From the NCBI GenBank assembly GCA_018609055.1, contig JABAYJ010000007.1, forward strand, positions 123,372 through 187,371: a DNA stretch of 64,000 nt, written 5' to 3'. This DNA is from Flavobacteriales bacterium. GTDB lineage: Bacteria; Bacteroidota; Bacteroidia; Flavobacteriales_D; CAJJDF01. Of the stretch, positions 10,091 through 19,193 are shown piece after piece. A model generated the notes under the pieces. The model did not search any database. It worked only from the letters and a program-made list of their open reading frames with translations, and had not been told where the DNA came from. The position numbers were made by a program, and so were the translations under genes. The stretch's first letter is position 1; every line of letters begins with the position of its first letter.

Positions 10091-11332
10091 TTATTTCTTC
10101 TTTTTCTTCTTCTTCACCTTTTTATTTATCTCCTCAATTTCGATCATCAATTCTTTAATAGAAAGACTTGTATCCTCACTAAAATCAACCGTTTTACGGT
10201 ATTCATTTTGCTGTAACTCAAGAACTTTAATTGGTTTCCCTACAAATTTTTCAATTTCATCCAACAATGGTTTTTCCTCTTTGGCACAAAAAGAAACTGC
10301 ATCTCCTTTCAATCTTCCCCTTCCTGTTCTTCCAATTCTGTGAACGTAGTTTTCGGGCACATCTGGCAAATCGTAGTTTACTACATAATCCACATTGGCA
10401 ATATCAATTCCCCTTGCCGAAACATCTGTAGCAATCATTATTTTAACCTTACCAGTTCTAAATAAATTCATCACTGTAGATCTATCTTCTTGTACCTTGT
10501 CACCATGAATTGTAAGAGTCTCCACACCTACTCTATCCATTGCCTTCTTTACTCTTTCAGCTCTTACTTTGGTTCTTACAAATACCAATATTTTACTCTC
10601 TGGATGTTCTTTTATTAACCTCTCAAGGAAAAAACGTTTGTCATCCATACCTACATAAGCCACCGAGTGTTTTATGTTTTTAGAAACAGGATCTTTTGGA
10701 GCAATTTGAATTCTAATTGCGTTACTCTTTATTAAATCGTAGGCAGTTTTTTTAATCTTTTGGTTAATTGTTGCCGAAAAGAAAAGTGTTTGCCTCACTT
10801 TAGGCATTCTTTCCATTACATCTACAATATCCTTTTTAAATCCTAAGTCCAACATATGATCGGCTTCATCCAATACCAATGTCTGAACTCTATCTAGGCT
10901 CAAAAACCTTTGGTGGTGCAAATCAAACATTCTCCCAGGAGTTGTAACCAGTACATCTACTCCTTTCAATAGTTTTTCAATTTGTCCTTCTTGATCTACT
11001 CCTCCATACAATGCCAAGGTTTTAACACGTGTTCCTTTGGCTATTTTATTAAATACTTCGCTAATCTGTTGAGCTAATTCTCGAGTAGGAACCATTACCA
11101 AAGCTCTAATTACAGGTTCTTTATGATTTCTTTTTTTCTTTTGGATATCATTAATAATAGGAATTGCAAAAGCTGCAGTTTTCCCAGTACCAGTTTGGGC
11201 AATTGCCAGCAAATCCTCACTATTCATAATAGCAGGAATGGATTTATACTGAATATCTGTAGGTTTTTTAAACCCCATTTTCTCCAAATTATTAATAATC
11301 TCGGGAGTAAAACTGTATTGACTAAATTTCAT
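10091..11332 (-). CDS. DEAD-box RNA helicase (RhlE-like)
   Basis: ATP-dependent RNA helicase, 413 aa, with all core motifs in order: Q motif around GFKKPTDIQYKS (about 20-31), Walker A AQTGTGKT, PTRELAQ, TPGR, DEADHMLD, SATINQ, and in domain 2 VFVRTK, TDVSARGIDI and HRIGRTGR. After the helicase core comes a short tail ending in a lysine cluster, as in cold-shock and ribosome-assembly helicases. First gene of a three-gene - strand run with the radical SAM and GT22-like genes. RhlE assignment rests on overall layout; RhlB or DeaD subfamilies cannot be strictly excluded, but the short tail argues against DeaD. Confidence 0.93.
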   Translation of the reverse strand: MKFSQYSFTPEIINNLEKMGFKKPTDIQYKSIPAIMNSEDLLAIAQTGTGKTAAFAIPIINDIQKKKRNHKEPVIRALVMVPTRELAQQISEVFNKIAKGTRVKTLALYGGVDQEGQIEKLLKGVDVLVTTPGRMFDLHHQRFLSLDRVQTLVLDEADHMLDLGFKKDIVDVMERMPKVRQTLFFSATINQKIKKTAYDLIKSNAIRIQIAPKDPVSKNIKHSVAYVGMDDKRFFLERLIKEHPESKILVFVRTKVRAERVKKAMDRVGVETLTIHGDKVQEDRSTVMNLFRTGKVKIMIATDVSARGIDIANVDYVVNYDLPDVPENYVHRIGRTGRGRLKGDAVSFCAKEEKPLLDEIEKFVGKPIKVLELQQNEYRKTVDFSEDTSLSIKELMIEIEEINKKVKKKKKKK

Positions 11333-11409
11333 GGTGTAAAGGTAAGGTTTATGAGCAAGATTTTATCGTCTAATGAATATTACTTATATTTATGTCTAAA
11401 CTATTAATT

Positions 11410-12221
11410 ATGAGAGTATTTACATTCATCTTATTGATGACACCTTTCTTTTTAAATTCTCAATCATTTGTTGATAGTGTTTATGAATTTAATGTTGGAG
11501 ATGAGTTTCATTATACACATCAACACAGAACTAATAGTGGGACAAAACGACTAAGACCACAAAAAAAATAATTGGAAAAACATATACCTCAGGTTTTGTT
11601 TCCTATCAAACACACGAGTATGGTCAAATTTTAATACCAAATTCTGCAATCACTACTTTTAGTTCACTTCCTGGTGAAGTTCATGTAGACGGTTATAAAA
11701 TTTACGATTCAATCCCTCCGTGCTTACAAATTTATTATGGAAGAGGAGATACAATTTATACAGCTTCTTTGCCTGGTTTATCTTATAGAAATGACTCATC
11801 TTCTTTTGAATATATAGGTTATGAAATTTATGCAAAATATTTAGGAAGAATTCATTATTCCGAAAGCTAGATAGATGCATTAAATCCTGTAGATATTTCG
11901 GAGATACTGGTTTATTACAAAAGTGGATTGGACGGTTCATCATGGGGAACACCATGGAATTTCACTTCCAGTATTGATGAAATGAATTCTTTAGAATTTT
12001 CAATTTATCCCAACCCAACTTCTAATTCAATTCAAATAAACGGAATAGAGAATAGTAAAACTAATTATGAGATACTTAATTCATTAGGGAAATTAGTAGT
12101 CTCTGGAACTCTAGAGTCTAGAGAAATTGATTGCTCCACCTTACCAAATGGAATTTATTTCTTGAAACTAATTGACTCTGAGCAAAATATGGGGATTAAG
12201 AGAATTGTAGTTTCTAAATAA
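11410..12221 (+). pseudogene. Decayed T9SS-secreted protein, copy 1
   Basis: A signal peptide starts at the ATG at 11410 and leads into FVDSVYEFNVGDEFHY, but the frame ends at a TAA near 11568 after a short stretch of Lys. The rest continues in a different frame (a shift somewhere in the A-rich region about 11540-11560) as KKIIGKTYTSGFVSYQ, is then stopped in that same frame by a TAG at 11868-11870, and resumes to a complete T9SS type A sorting domain (FSIYPNPTSNSIQING to GIKRIVVSK, 11990-12219). Two lesions therefore break one ancestral gene of about 270 codons. Copy 2, directly downstream, is a clear paralogue (same FNxGDEFHY opening and closely similar sorting domain). Function unknown. 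Confidence 0.75.
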
Positions 12222-12266
12222 TCAACTATTTTTTGTATATTGTAGAAGTTCAAAAACAAACCTGTT

Positions 12267-13119
12267 ATGAAAAATCTACTCCTCTTAGTAATATTTCTTC
12301 CTTTCACAAATTTCTCTCAAACCAGTGTTGATAGTATTTAATATTGGAGATGAATTTCATTATGAAATAACAGACAGCAATACCTTAATCAAAAAATTTG
12401 AAAAAAGAATTGTACTAAGTATAACTCAATTTTGTGGTGTATATCAATTTCAAATTGATGGTAGAACTAAATATCCTACAATATCAGCCATACATTCCTA
12501 CAGCTTTGTAAAAACTATAAATCACCCAGGACCAGGAATGATAGCAACTGATACAGTTGCTCCATATAATAGTTCAAGTCACTTTCATTATAATTCAACC
12601 TATTCTGATCCTACAATAGGTTTGTACATCTGTAAATTCACTGATACAATAATAACAAGAAACGACTATGGTCCTACTTATGTTCGTTATTACTATTCAT
12701 CAAACAAGTATTCAATTATCGATAATTTTTCGACTGGATTAGGAAGAAGCTTAAGAATTGAAAAATACAGTGTCTCAGCAGGTTATTATACTGTTACCGA
12801 AAAACTAGTTTATTATAAAAAGGATTCGATAAATAAAACTTGGGGAACACCTGTTGCATTCAATATTGGATTAGATGAACTAAACACTTTAGATTTTTCA
12901 GTGTATCCAAACCCTGCTTCTAACTTCATTAATGTTAGCGGAATAGATAATAATAAGACTGAATATGAAATACTTAATTCTCTAGGGAAATTAGTTGTTT
13001 CGGGAAGCTTAAATTCTCAAAAAATTGATTGTTCCACTTTATCAAATGGAATCTATTTTTTGAAACTAATTGACTCTGATAACAATAGTGGAGTTAAACG
13101 AATTGTGGTTGCAAGATAA
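12267..13119 (+). pseudogene. Frameshifted T9SS-secreted protein, copy 2
   Basis: The ATG at 12267 opens a good signal peptide (KNLLLLVIFLPFTNFSQ), but the frame reaches TAA right after SVDSI. Compared with copy 1, about 8 bases between VDS and FNxGDEFHY are missing, which shifts the frame. The body is open from 12325 (a GTG could serve as start) through 13119, 264 codons, and ends in an intact T9SS sorting domain (FSVYPNPASNFINVSG to GVKRIVVAR). Unless the GTG is used, the mature domain is cut off from its signal peptide and could not reach the periplasm for type IX secretion. Body function unknown. Confidence 0.7.
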
Positions 13120-13123
13120 ATCT

Positions 13124-14662
13124 CTACCAACTAATTGGCATATAATCTTTCAAGAACTTTCCATTCCAATGTTTTCCTGTAATAATTCCATCAATTAATG
13201 GGTCGAGCACTCTGGCTGCACCATCTACAATATCTAGTGGTGGCTGAAAATCGTGTTCCGATTCTTTCTTTTTAGATAATTCTACTGGATCTTCGTCAGT
13301 TACCCAACCAGTATCTACAGCATTCATAAATATACCATCTTTACCAAATTCACTTGCCGAAGTATGAGTCATCATATTAAGTGCAGCCTTTGCCATGTTA
13401 GTATGAGGATGACGCGATATTTTATGAAACGTATGGAATTTTCCTTCCATAGCTGAAACATTGATAATGTGTTTTTTACCTGTGTTCTCTTTACGCATTA
13501 GATTAGATAAACGATTGCACAAAACAAATGGAGCTACAGCATTTACTAATTGTACTTCTACCATTTCTAAAGTCTCAATTTCTCCTAGTTTTAGTCTCCA
13601 GCTATTCGTTTTTCTTAAATCTACTTGTTGTAAATCAGCATCTAATTCTCCCTCAGGAAATACCTCTTTACTTGCAATTGCATTATCGAAACTATAAGGA
13701 ATTTGCGATAACTTGGCCGAAGCACTTATTCCAATTCCCGGTCTGTTACTGTGCCAAGAAACTGGTAAATTCTTATTATCAATTGTTTTTTCAGAAAAAG
13801 CGTTCAATTCATCCAAACAACTTTTGTGATCTTTTAGTAATTCCTGAGCTTTTTCTGGTAATTGATCAAATGGTTTCTCTTCGTATTCCATCATGTGAGA
13901 ATAAAAACCAGCTGGTCTTCTCACTGTTTGTGCAGCATTATTTATTAAAATATCTAATCTCTTGAATTTAGACTCAATAAAGTTGCAGAAAATCTCCACA
14001 CTAGGAATATGCCTTAAATCCAATCCATGAATGTGTAATCTATGTCCCCATTCGTGATAATCATCTTCTTTAGCAAATCTCATTGCCGAATCTACAGGGA
14101 AACGAGTTGTAGCAACAACTTCGGCACCTGAGCGCAATAATATTAAAGTAATGTGGTATCCAATTTTTAACCTAGAACCAGTAACAATAGCTACCTGGTC
14201 GGTTAAATCAGCAGTCTGAAAACGCTTGGCATAATTAAAATCACCACATGATTCGCACATGGTATCATAAAAGTGATGCAAGTTGGTAAACTCATCCTTA
14301 CACACGTAACAGTTTCTTGGGCTTTCTAGTGTTCCTCTAGTTTTAGTAGATGAATTTTCGAGCATTTTTGGAGCTACAAAAACAGAAGCTTCTCTGGCAC
14401 TTCTAATTCCAGTATTCTTCCTGGCGTGCTTTTCTCGTTCTCTTTTCTTTCTTTGAGCAGCTTTTTTGGCGTCTTTTACTCTCCTATCCTGCTCTTCCTT
14501 ATCTGGGCGAGATAATTTACCAGCAGCCATCATTAGTGCCTTACGCTTCTCTTGTGAAAGCTCAAATAATTGATTGGTATCCTCCAATAAATTAGATAAT
14601 GTAGTAATACATTTATCTATTTCTTCTTGAGATATTGGCTCTTTATTAGTTTGATCTTCCAT
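13124..14662 (-). CDS. Short-chain dehydrogenase-like protein with N-terminal zinc-knuckle
   Basis: 512 aa, about twice a normal SDR. Residues 1-110 are helical and highly charged (Lys/Arg/Glu-rich, about 55-85). A C-x2-C-x14-C-x2-C knuckle follows (Cys118, 121, 136, 139), then a Rossmann SDR domain from about 150: TGSRLKIG (161-168) as the nucleotide-binding loop and INNAA as the NNAG equivalent. The usual YxxxK is replaced by TNMAK (Thr421 to Lys425), so the catalytic tyrosine is missing, and there is a long insert before strand 5. It shares one base with the stop of the DsbA-like gene upstream (TAATG), so the two are translationally coupled. Activity cannot be assumed. Confidence 0.8.
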   Translation of the reverse strand: MEDQTNKEPISQEEIDKCITTLSNLLEDTNQLFELSQEKRKALMMAAGKLSRPDKEEQDRRVKDAKKAAQRKKREREKHARKNTGIRSAREASVFVAPKMLENSSTKTRGTLESPRNCYVCKDEFTNLHHFYDTMCESCGDFNYAKRFQTADLTDQVAIVTGSRLKIGYHITLILLRSGAEVVATTRFPVDSAMRFAKEDDYHEWGHRLHIHGLDLRHIPSVEIFCNFIESKFKRLDILINNAAQTVRRPAGFYSHMMEYEEKPFDQLPEKAQELLKDHKSCLDELNAFSEKTIDNKNLPVSWHSNRPGIGISASAKLSQIPYSFDNAIASKEVFPEGELDADLQQVDLRKTNSWRLKLGEIETLEMVEVQLVNAVAPFVLCNRLSNLMRKENTGKKHIINVSAMEGKFHTFHKISRHPHTNMAKAALNMMTHTSASEFGKDGIFMNAVDTGWVTDEDPVELSKKKESEHDFQPPLDIVDGAARVLDPLIDGIITGKHWNGKFLKDYMPISW

Positions 14663-15309
14663 TATTGAGCTAATTCTTTTTGAACGTTTTCATATACACT
14701 TTCTAAATCAGCAGCTTCACGATAACCATTAGATATCATATAAAACTGTCCATTCATTTTAAGTACCACAGAAGGAAATCCTTTAACTCCCATTTCGGAT
14801 GATAACTGAAAATCTGTCTTAGTAGAATACTTTGCCTCTTCACTATCAAATAGCTCGGCATATTTTATAGCATCTAATCCTAATTGCTCAGCAATTTGTG
14901 AGTAAGTCTCAATAAGATTTGTGTTTTTGTTTTCTACATAAAAGGCAGTCTGAACTGCTTTAAAAAATTCCAATTCTTTACTTTCATCCATCATTCTTGC
15001 TACTACTACAGCTCTAGAAGCTGGTTCAGTATCAAGAATAAAATCTTCGTTATCAAACATGTCGTAAGAAAAAGGTTGACCTGTCCGCTTTTCAATTTCT
15101 ATAAAGTGTTTTTTAAGAAAATCAGCCATTGAACTTAGCTTTTCAGTTCCAAAAGGTCTCAATCCTCCTTGCACCATTCTAAGCTTTAATTCTGGGTGAT
15201 TTGCACTAAATTTATCCAATTCAGGAGCAAAACCATAACACCATGAACACATAGTGTCCCCTATATATATCAGTGAGTTTTCCTCACTTTTTATCCAATC
15301 TAAATTCAT
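14662..15309 (-). CDS. Cytoplasmic DsbA-like (FrnE-type) thioredoxin-fold protein
   Basis: 215 aa, DsbA/2-hydroxychromene-2-carboxylate isomerase superfamily. The CxxC site is CSWC at 21-24 in [14 protein letters not shown]. The helical insertion domain follows (about 65-150), and the cis-proline loop is near [10 protein letters not shown]. There is no signal peptide, which points to a cytoplasmic thiol oxidoreductase of the FrnE type rather than a periplasmic DsbA. Its stop overlaps the start of the zinc-knuckle SDR, suggesting a shared redox or chaperone role for the pair (inference). A strong hairpin lies just before its ATG. Confidence 0.85.
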   Translation of the reverse strand: MNLDWIKSEENSLIYIGDTMCSWCYGFAPELDKFSANHPELKLRMVQGGLRPFGTEKLSSMADFLKKHFIEIEKRTGQPFSYDMFDNEDFILDTEPASRAVVVARMMDESKELEFFKAVQTAFYVENKNTNLIETYSQIAEQLGLDAIKYAELFDSEEAKYSTKTDFQLSSEMGVKGFPSVVLKMNGQFYMISNGYREAADLESVYENVQKELAQ

Positions 15310-15317
15310 AAAACAAA

Positions 15318-15349
15318 GGTAGTGAAAAACGTTCTAGTTTTTCACTACC
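15318..15349 (-). terminator. Perfect 13-bp hairpin between lipoprotein gene and dsbA-like gene
   Basis: GGTAGTGAAAAAC pairs perfectly with GTTTTTCACTACC around a 6-base loop. Read on the - strand it follows the lipoprotein gene ending at 15376 and is trailed by TTTGTTTT, so it can act as terminator for that gene. Its last base is only 8 bp before the DsbA-like ATG at 15309, so any read-through transcript would carry it in the leader. Confidence 0.7.
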
Positions 15350-15375
15350 TATATTATTAAAAAACCAATCTTTCT

Positions 15376-16821
15376 CTACAAAATCGCTTCCTCTTGGTTT
15401 TCTAATAATTTCTCTATTACTTGTTTAGAATCTACTTTACCTACATTCTTGAAATCAAATACAACTTTTTCATTTTCAGTGTTTTTCAATCGCTCAAAGT
15501 CTATTTTCTGATACTTATGGTTTTCATAAATTGCCAGTTCATTTCCTGGTAGTATTGCGAATAACTTAGCCGATTGTGATGGAGCTAAAATTAATTGCCC
15601 TCCTAAATCAACTTTAACGACAGAATTATTAGTTCCGGTAAAATAGTAAACCTGAACTGCATTCAAGTCAGTTAACTCATTCTCAAAGTTAAAAACTGGA
15701 GTAATCTGTATAGCTAATGGACTTTTTTGAAGTCTATCCCAATTATAAATTCCAAAACTATTGACCTCGAATGCTCTAAAGCATTCTGCTTCTAGTTTAA
15801 TCCTGTCTTCTTCAATAATAATTTCAGCCATAATTGATTCTCTTTCTTCTTTCCATTTTTTAGGTGAATAAGAAATCAATTGTTTAATTGGCATGTATAT
15901 CTTTAGTGTTGTTTTAAATTCAACCTTTTTAGTTTTAGAGTTTATCAATTGAAATTGATAAATAGAATTTGATTTTTTAGTCAATTTAGAAGTATATGAT
16001 TGACTAGTTAAGAACTTATTACTCAATTTTCTTCCAATATTTTCCCAAACAATCATACTTGCTGGATATCCTATTCCTCTAATATCTACTCTGGAGTGGT
16101 TTTGAGTGAATAAATAATTAAATCCATACTGTTCGAATTTTTTGATGAAGCTATTTCGCTTTATTCCTCTTATTTTTGTTCGATTATTATTAAAATATAC
16201 ATCTGCTAAAGCCATGTAATTCATTATGATATAGTCTTTGTTTAAAGACTTCTTAATCTTATTTAAACTATCAGTTACAATCTTTTTTCTTAAGTTTAAT
16301 TTGGGTTTATTCTCACCCATATAAGTCCAGTTTTCTTTATTTCCTTTTAGTTTAAAAAATCTAAAATCATCATCCGTTTTATCAGAAGCTAAATCCACTG
16401 TGATTTTCTTAGCAGGATTAACTTGGATGTCTTCATTGTTAAATTTTCCTGCAATTTCAAACATACCTGCACTTTCAAAGTACTCTTTATTTCCTTCAGC
16501 CATATAAGTCATAGGGATTCCAGATAAAAAGGCTTCTATCGATTTGTGATACTCTCTAAATTTTAGTGTTACTTCTCCATTAATTGTATCTCCATTAGAA
16601 TCTAAAAAACTAAACGGAGGAATAGATATTTTACTTCCTGTGTTTGTTGTTATTTCTGATCCTTGGGAATTAGAAACTAAATATTCAGTAAACTGAGTTT
16701 CCATTCCCTTAAAAGGGGGAGAAATACTTGAAATAGTTTCTGTTATTTTTTCTTGATTTACTGCACATCCATAAATAGCAATTACGCTAATCATTAGAAT
16801 AGTTTTTACTGTATTTTTCAT
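15376..16821 (-). CDS. Putative lipoprotein with ZU5-like domain
   Basis: I start it at MKNTVKTILM (16821), giving a clean lipoprotein signal with the lipid Cys at 19 (AIYGC), rather than an upstream ATG at 16866 that would put charged residues before the signal. About 481 aa. Residues about 55-150 contain GSKISIPPFSFLDSNG, INGEVTLKFREYH and SAGMFEIAGKFN, a pattern that recurs in Bacteroidota surface lipoproteins and resembles the ZU5-like beta fold. The rest is not recognised. Likely outer-membrane or periplasmic. The neighbour upstream (16914-17600) is also secreted. Confidence 0.6.
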   Translation of the reverse strand: MKNTVKTILMISVIAIYGCAVNQEKITETISSISPPFKGMETQFTEYLVSNSQGSEITTNTGSKISIPPFSFLDSNGDTINGEVTLKFREYHKSIEAFLSGIPMTYMAEGNKEYFESAGMFEIAGKFNNEDIQVNPAKKITVDLASDKTDDDFRFFKLKGNKENWTYMGENKPKLNLRKKIVTDSLNKIKKSLNKDYIIMNYMALADVYFNNNRTKIRGIKRNSFIKKFEQYGFNYLFTQNHSRVDIRGIGYPASMIVWENIGRKLSNKFLTSQSYTSKLTKKSNSIYQFQLINSKTKKVEFKTTLKIYMPIKQLISYSPKKWKEERESIMAEIIIEEDRIKLEAECFRAFEVNSFGIYNWDRLQKSPLAIQITPVFNFENELTDLNAVQVYYFTGTNNSVVKVDLGGQLILAPSQSAKLFAILPGNELAIYENHKYQKIDFERLKNTENEKVVFDFKNVGKVDSKQVIEKLLENQEEAIL

Positions 16822-16913
16822 CTTTTTTCTTTTTTTAATTTTTAAAATTTGGGTGTAGAATTCCAATAGGCCTTTACGAAGCCATTACTAATTGCTGAAA
16901 TTCAATAGATTAT

Positions 16914-17600
16914 TTATTTTTGGAGAAAATGCAAAGACAATTCACTATAAGAAAATTGTTCGCCATCAAAGGAGCTTCCGTATGGGAATGCCTTTACTTT
17001 TGACCAAGCTTTAATTTTTTCTGGAGGTTTTTTGAATCCAAAATTATAAGCTGAGGAATAAAACTGAATCATCTCAGTTTCATTTTCTTTTAAATTGGGA
17101 TATTCAAGATCTAGTAAATCAAAAAAACAACAGATATAGGTAATTTGGCAATCGATATTCTTTAATCTTTGTAGTCTAATTATTCGCCTATCCTTTAGTG
17201 ATTCTTTATTAAATGAATAAACGGACTTATATTTTTCCTTTAAATAATCTGATGAATTTTTAACAGCAACTTCTAATTCTTCTATAAAACTTGGTTTCAT
17301 TTGAAAATAGCCGATAGAAAAATCAACAGCTTCACTCCCATTATTAATGTATAATAATTCAAGTGAACTGGTTTCAAAAAAATCTTTAAAAGTATTGTAA
17401 CGTATTGTTTCTGGGAAAACTATTGATTTTACGTAATTAGGAGTTACTTTAAAATTATTACAGATAAACGAAAATCGTTTGTCATATTTCTCAAGAATTT
17501 TTAATCCGTTATCATAATCTTCAGAAAAGAATTTCTGATACTTATTACCACTTGTAATGGCAATAGTTGTGAAGGAGATTATGATAAAACTTTTGAGCAT
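16914..17600 (-). CDS. Putative secreted protein, possibly lysozyme-fold
   Basis: 228 aa with a hydrophobic N-terminus (LKSFIIISFTTIAITSG). A central segment SIVFPETIRYN...DFSIGYFQMKPSFIEELE has the look of lytic transglycosylase or lysozyme-fold proteins (a Glu followed by a G-x-x-Q-M-K stretch). A later segment, FYSSAYNFGFKKPPEKI, could be part of the same fold. The similarity is by eye only. Single gene, divergent from tRNA-Leu across about 240 bp in which I see only AT-rich sequence. Confidence 0.5.
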   Translation of the reverse strand: MLKSFIIISFTTIAITSGNKYQKFFSEDYDNGLKILEKYDKRFSFICNNFKVTPNYVKSIVFPETIRYNTFKDFFETSSLELLYINNGSEAVDFSIGYFQMKPSFIEELEVAVKNSSDYLKEKYKSVYSFNKESLKDRRIIRLQRLKNIDCQITYICCFFDLLDLEYPNLKENETEMIQFYSSAYNFGFKKPPEKIKAWSKVKAFPYGSSFDGEQFSYSELSLHFLQK

Positions 17601-17839
17601 AAAAAAATTCTAAATAAACTGAGTTACCTTAAAATTAAGGTTGAAAATGAACTAAATAAATAATGTAATCTGCAGAAGAGACTAATTAGTTTTCTTTTTT
17701 ACGGTTGCAGATGAATTAATAACTCGATAAATTTTAAATTATTTTAACAGAAAGAATCTTTTTTGTGAAAAAAGAAAGAATGCACTTTTATTTCTATTCT
17801 AGAATGATTAAGAAATCCTTATCTTCGGAAATAATATTA

Positions 17840-17922
17840 GCCCTGGTGCTGAAATTGGTAGACGGGCACGCTTGAGGGGCGTGTGTACTATGTACGTGCG
17901 GGTTCGACTCCCGCTCAGGGCA
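17840..17922 (+). tRNA. tRNA-Leu(GAG)
   Basis: 83-nt class II tRNA. The acceptor stem GCCCTGG/TCAGGGC has one G-T pair, the D-loop contains GGTAGAC, and the anticodon stem CACGC/GCGTG holds a 7-base loop TTGAGGG with anticodon GAG. A long variable arm and a T arm with GGTTCGACTC follow. CCA is not encoded. The anticodon reads CTC and CTT codons. Confidence 0.95.
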
Positions 17923-18012
17923 CATTATATATTATTAAAATTTGCACAACTTATAGTAATTTGTACAGTAAGTCTTTTTTTTGTAATTTAGGCTAATCAA
18001 AACCAAATTATT

Positions 18013-18801
18013 ATGAAAAAAAATTACTTTATTACTCTGTTTGTACTTGCATCAGCTATAACATTCGGACAAAATGCTCCTGTTGATTTTGAACCAGGAG
18101 GAAATGGAGCAAGCTGGACTTGGACTGTTTTTGAAAACGATTCGAATCCTTCTTTACAAATTGTACCTAACCCTGATCCATCAGGAATAAATACTTCATC
18201 TACAGTAGCGAAGTTTACTGCTTTACAAGCAGGAAATCCTTGGGCTGGATGTGAAACACAGCACGGTTCTGATATTGGTACATTTAGTATTACTTCATCT
18301 AATAATATTGTTAGAATAATGGTGTACAAGACTAAAATTAGTGATGTAGGAATAAAACTAGTAACTTCTTCTGCAGCTTCATTAGGGGAAATTAAAGTAG
18401 CTAATACAGTTATTAATCAATGGGAGCAACTAACGTTCGATTTTTCGGCTCATATTGGAGGAATGACTTATGATCAATTGGTCGTATTTCCTGATTTTGT
18501 AGCTCGTTCTGCTGATGACATTATCTATTTTGATAATGTATTTGGTGATCCAGCATTCTTAAGCACTGAAGAGTTAACAAAGCCTCAATTAACATTATTC
18601 CCTAATCCAACTAATGACATAGTTAACTTTGATTCTGAAACTCCTATTGATAGAGTTGAACTATTTACTATTGATGGTAAAAGTTTAATTGTTTTACAAA
18701 ACGTTAAATCAATTGATTTATCAAATTTCGATACAGGAATCTATATTGTTAAAACTATACATAATGGAGTTATTTCGACACAGAGAGTTGTGAAAAACTA
18801 A
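18013..18801 (+). CDS. T9SS-secreted protein, type A sorting domain
   Basis: 262 aa. Signal peptide KKNYFITLFVLASAITFGQ (cleavage about residue 20). Residues 21-175 look like a beta-sandwich carbohydrate-binding-like domain (VDFEPGGNGASWTW, WEQLTFDFSAHIGG, DDIIYFDNVFGDP). The last 75 residues are a type IX secretion sorting domain (LTLFPNPTNDIVNFDS to GVISTQRVVKN). Predicted to be secreted or attached to the cell surface through T9SS. Single gene with its own terminator at 18826-18858. The binding target is unknown. Confidence 0.8.
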   Translation: MKKNYFITLFVLASAITFGQNAPVDFEPGGNGASWTWTVFENDSNPSLQIVPNPDPSGINTSSTVAKFTALQAGNPWAGCETQHGSDIGTFSITSSNNIVRIMVYKTKISDVGIKLVTSSAASLGEIKVANTVINQWEQLTFDFSAHIGGMTYDQLVVFPDFVARSADDIIYFDNVFGDPAFLSTEELTKPQLTLFPNPTNDIVNFDSETPIDRVELFTIDGKSLIVLQNVKSIDLSNFDTGIYIVKTIHNGVISTQRVVKN

Positions 18802-18825
18802 TTTCATATAATCGTCAGACTAAAA

Positions 18826-18858
18826 AGCCATTACTAAAAATAGTAATGGCTTTTTTTT
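18826..18858 (+). terminator. Terminator after the T9SS protein gene
   Basis: Perfect 11-bp stem AGCCATTACTA/TAGTAATGGCT with a 4-base loop followed by eight Ts; starts 25 bp after the stop codon at 18801. Confidence 0.9.
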
Positions 18859-18951
18859 ATTACAAATCATAAGTCCGTTTATTCTCCCAAAAAAAATGGA
18901 AAAGGAATAACCAGAGCTTGATTTTAATTTTAACACAAATTCATATAATCA

Positions 18952-18988
18952 AAAAACCCTTTCAAACGTAGTGTTTGAAAGGGTTTTT
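18952..18988 (-). terminator. Terminator of tRNA-Lys copy 1
   Basis: Stem CCCTTTCAAAC/GTTTGAAAGGG flanked by A and T runs, located 8 bp past the 3' end of the - strand tRNA-Lys at 18996. Confidence 0.85.
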
Positions 18989-18995
18989 CTTTAAG

Positions 18996-19068
18996 TGATT
19001 CAGCAGGGATTCGAACCCTGGACCCACGCCTTAAAAGGGCGTTGCTCTACCAACTGAGCTACTGAATC
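18996..19068 (-). tRNA. tRNA-Lys(TTT), copy 1
   Basis: 73 nt on the - strand. Acceptor GATTCAG/CTGAATC with discriminator A, D arm AGCTCAGTTGGTAGAGC, anticodon loop CTTTTAA (anticodon TTT), T arm with GGTTCGAATC. CCA is not encoded. Identical to the copy at 19194-19266, and each has its own promoter and terminator. Confidence 0.96.
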
Positions 19069-19080
19069 GCTAACAGAGTG

Positions 19081-19110
19081 CAAATATAGTTAACTCTTTT
19101 TTAAAATCAA
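19081..19110 (-). promoter_or_regulatory. Promoter of tRNA-Lys copy 1
   Basis: On the - strand TTG-N19-TATATTTG, an exact match to the Bacteroidota consensus (TTG, 19-21 bp spacer, TAnnTTTG). The -7 element ends 12 bp before the mature tRNA. Confidence 0.8.
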
Positions 19111-19150
19111 TACTATTAATGAAAAAAGAGAGTGAAATTTAATCTTAATA

Positions 19151-19186
19151 AAAAAGCCTTCAAAACTAAAGTTAAGAAGGCCTTTT
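19151..19186 (-). terminator. Terminator of tRNA-Lys copy 2
   Basis: GCCTTC/GAAGGC stem with a 14-base loop between A and T runs, a few bases past the 3' end of tRNA-Lys copy 2. Weaker than the hairpin of copy 1. Confidence 0.65.
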
Positions 19187-19193
19187 ATTGAAG

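Noticed and set aside
10071..10343. 90-codon + strand ORF with a run of Phe at the edge of the DEAD-box gene
   Set aside because: The Phe run is the complement of the helicase Lys tail; this is a shadow frame.
13461..13965. Two overlapping + strand ORFs inside the zinc-knuckle SDR gene
   Set aside because: Antisense to a well-supported protein with domain matches; no signal peptide or known motif.
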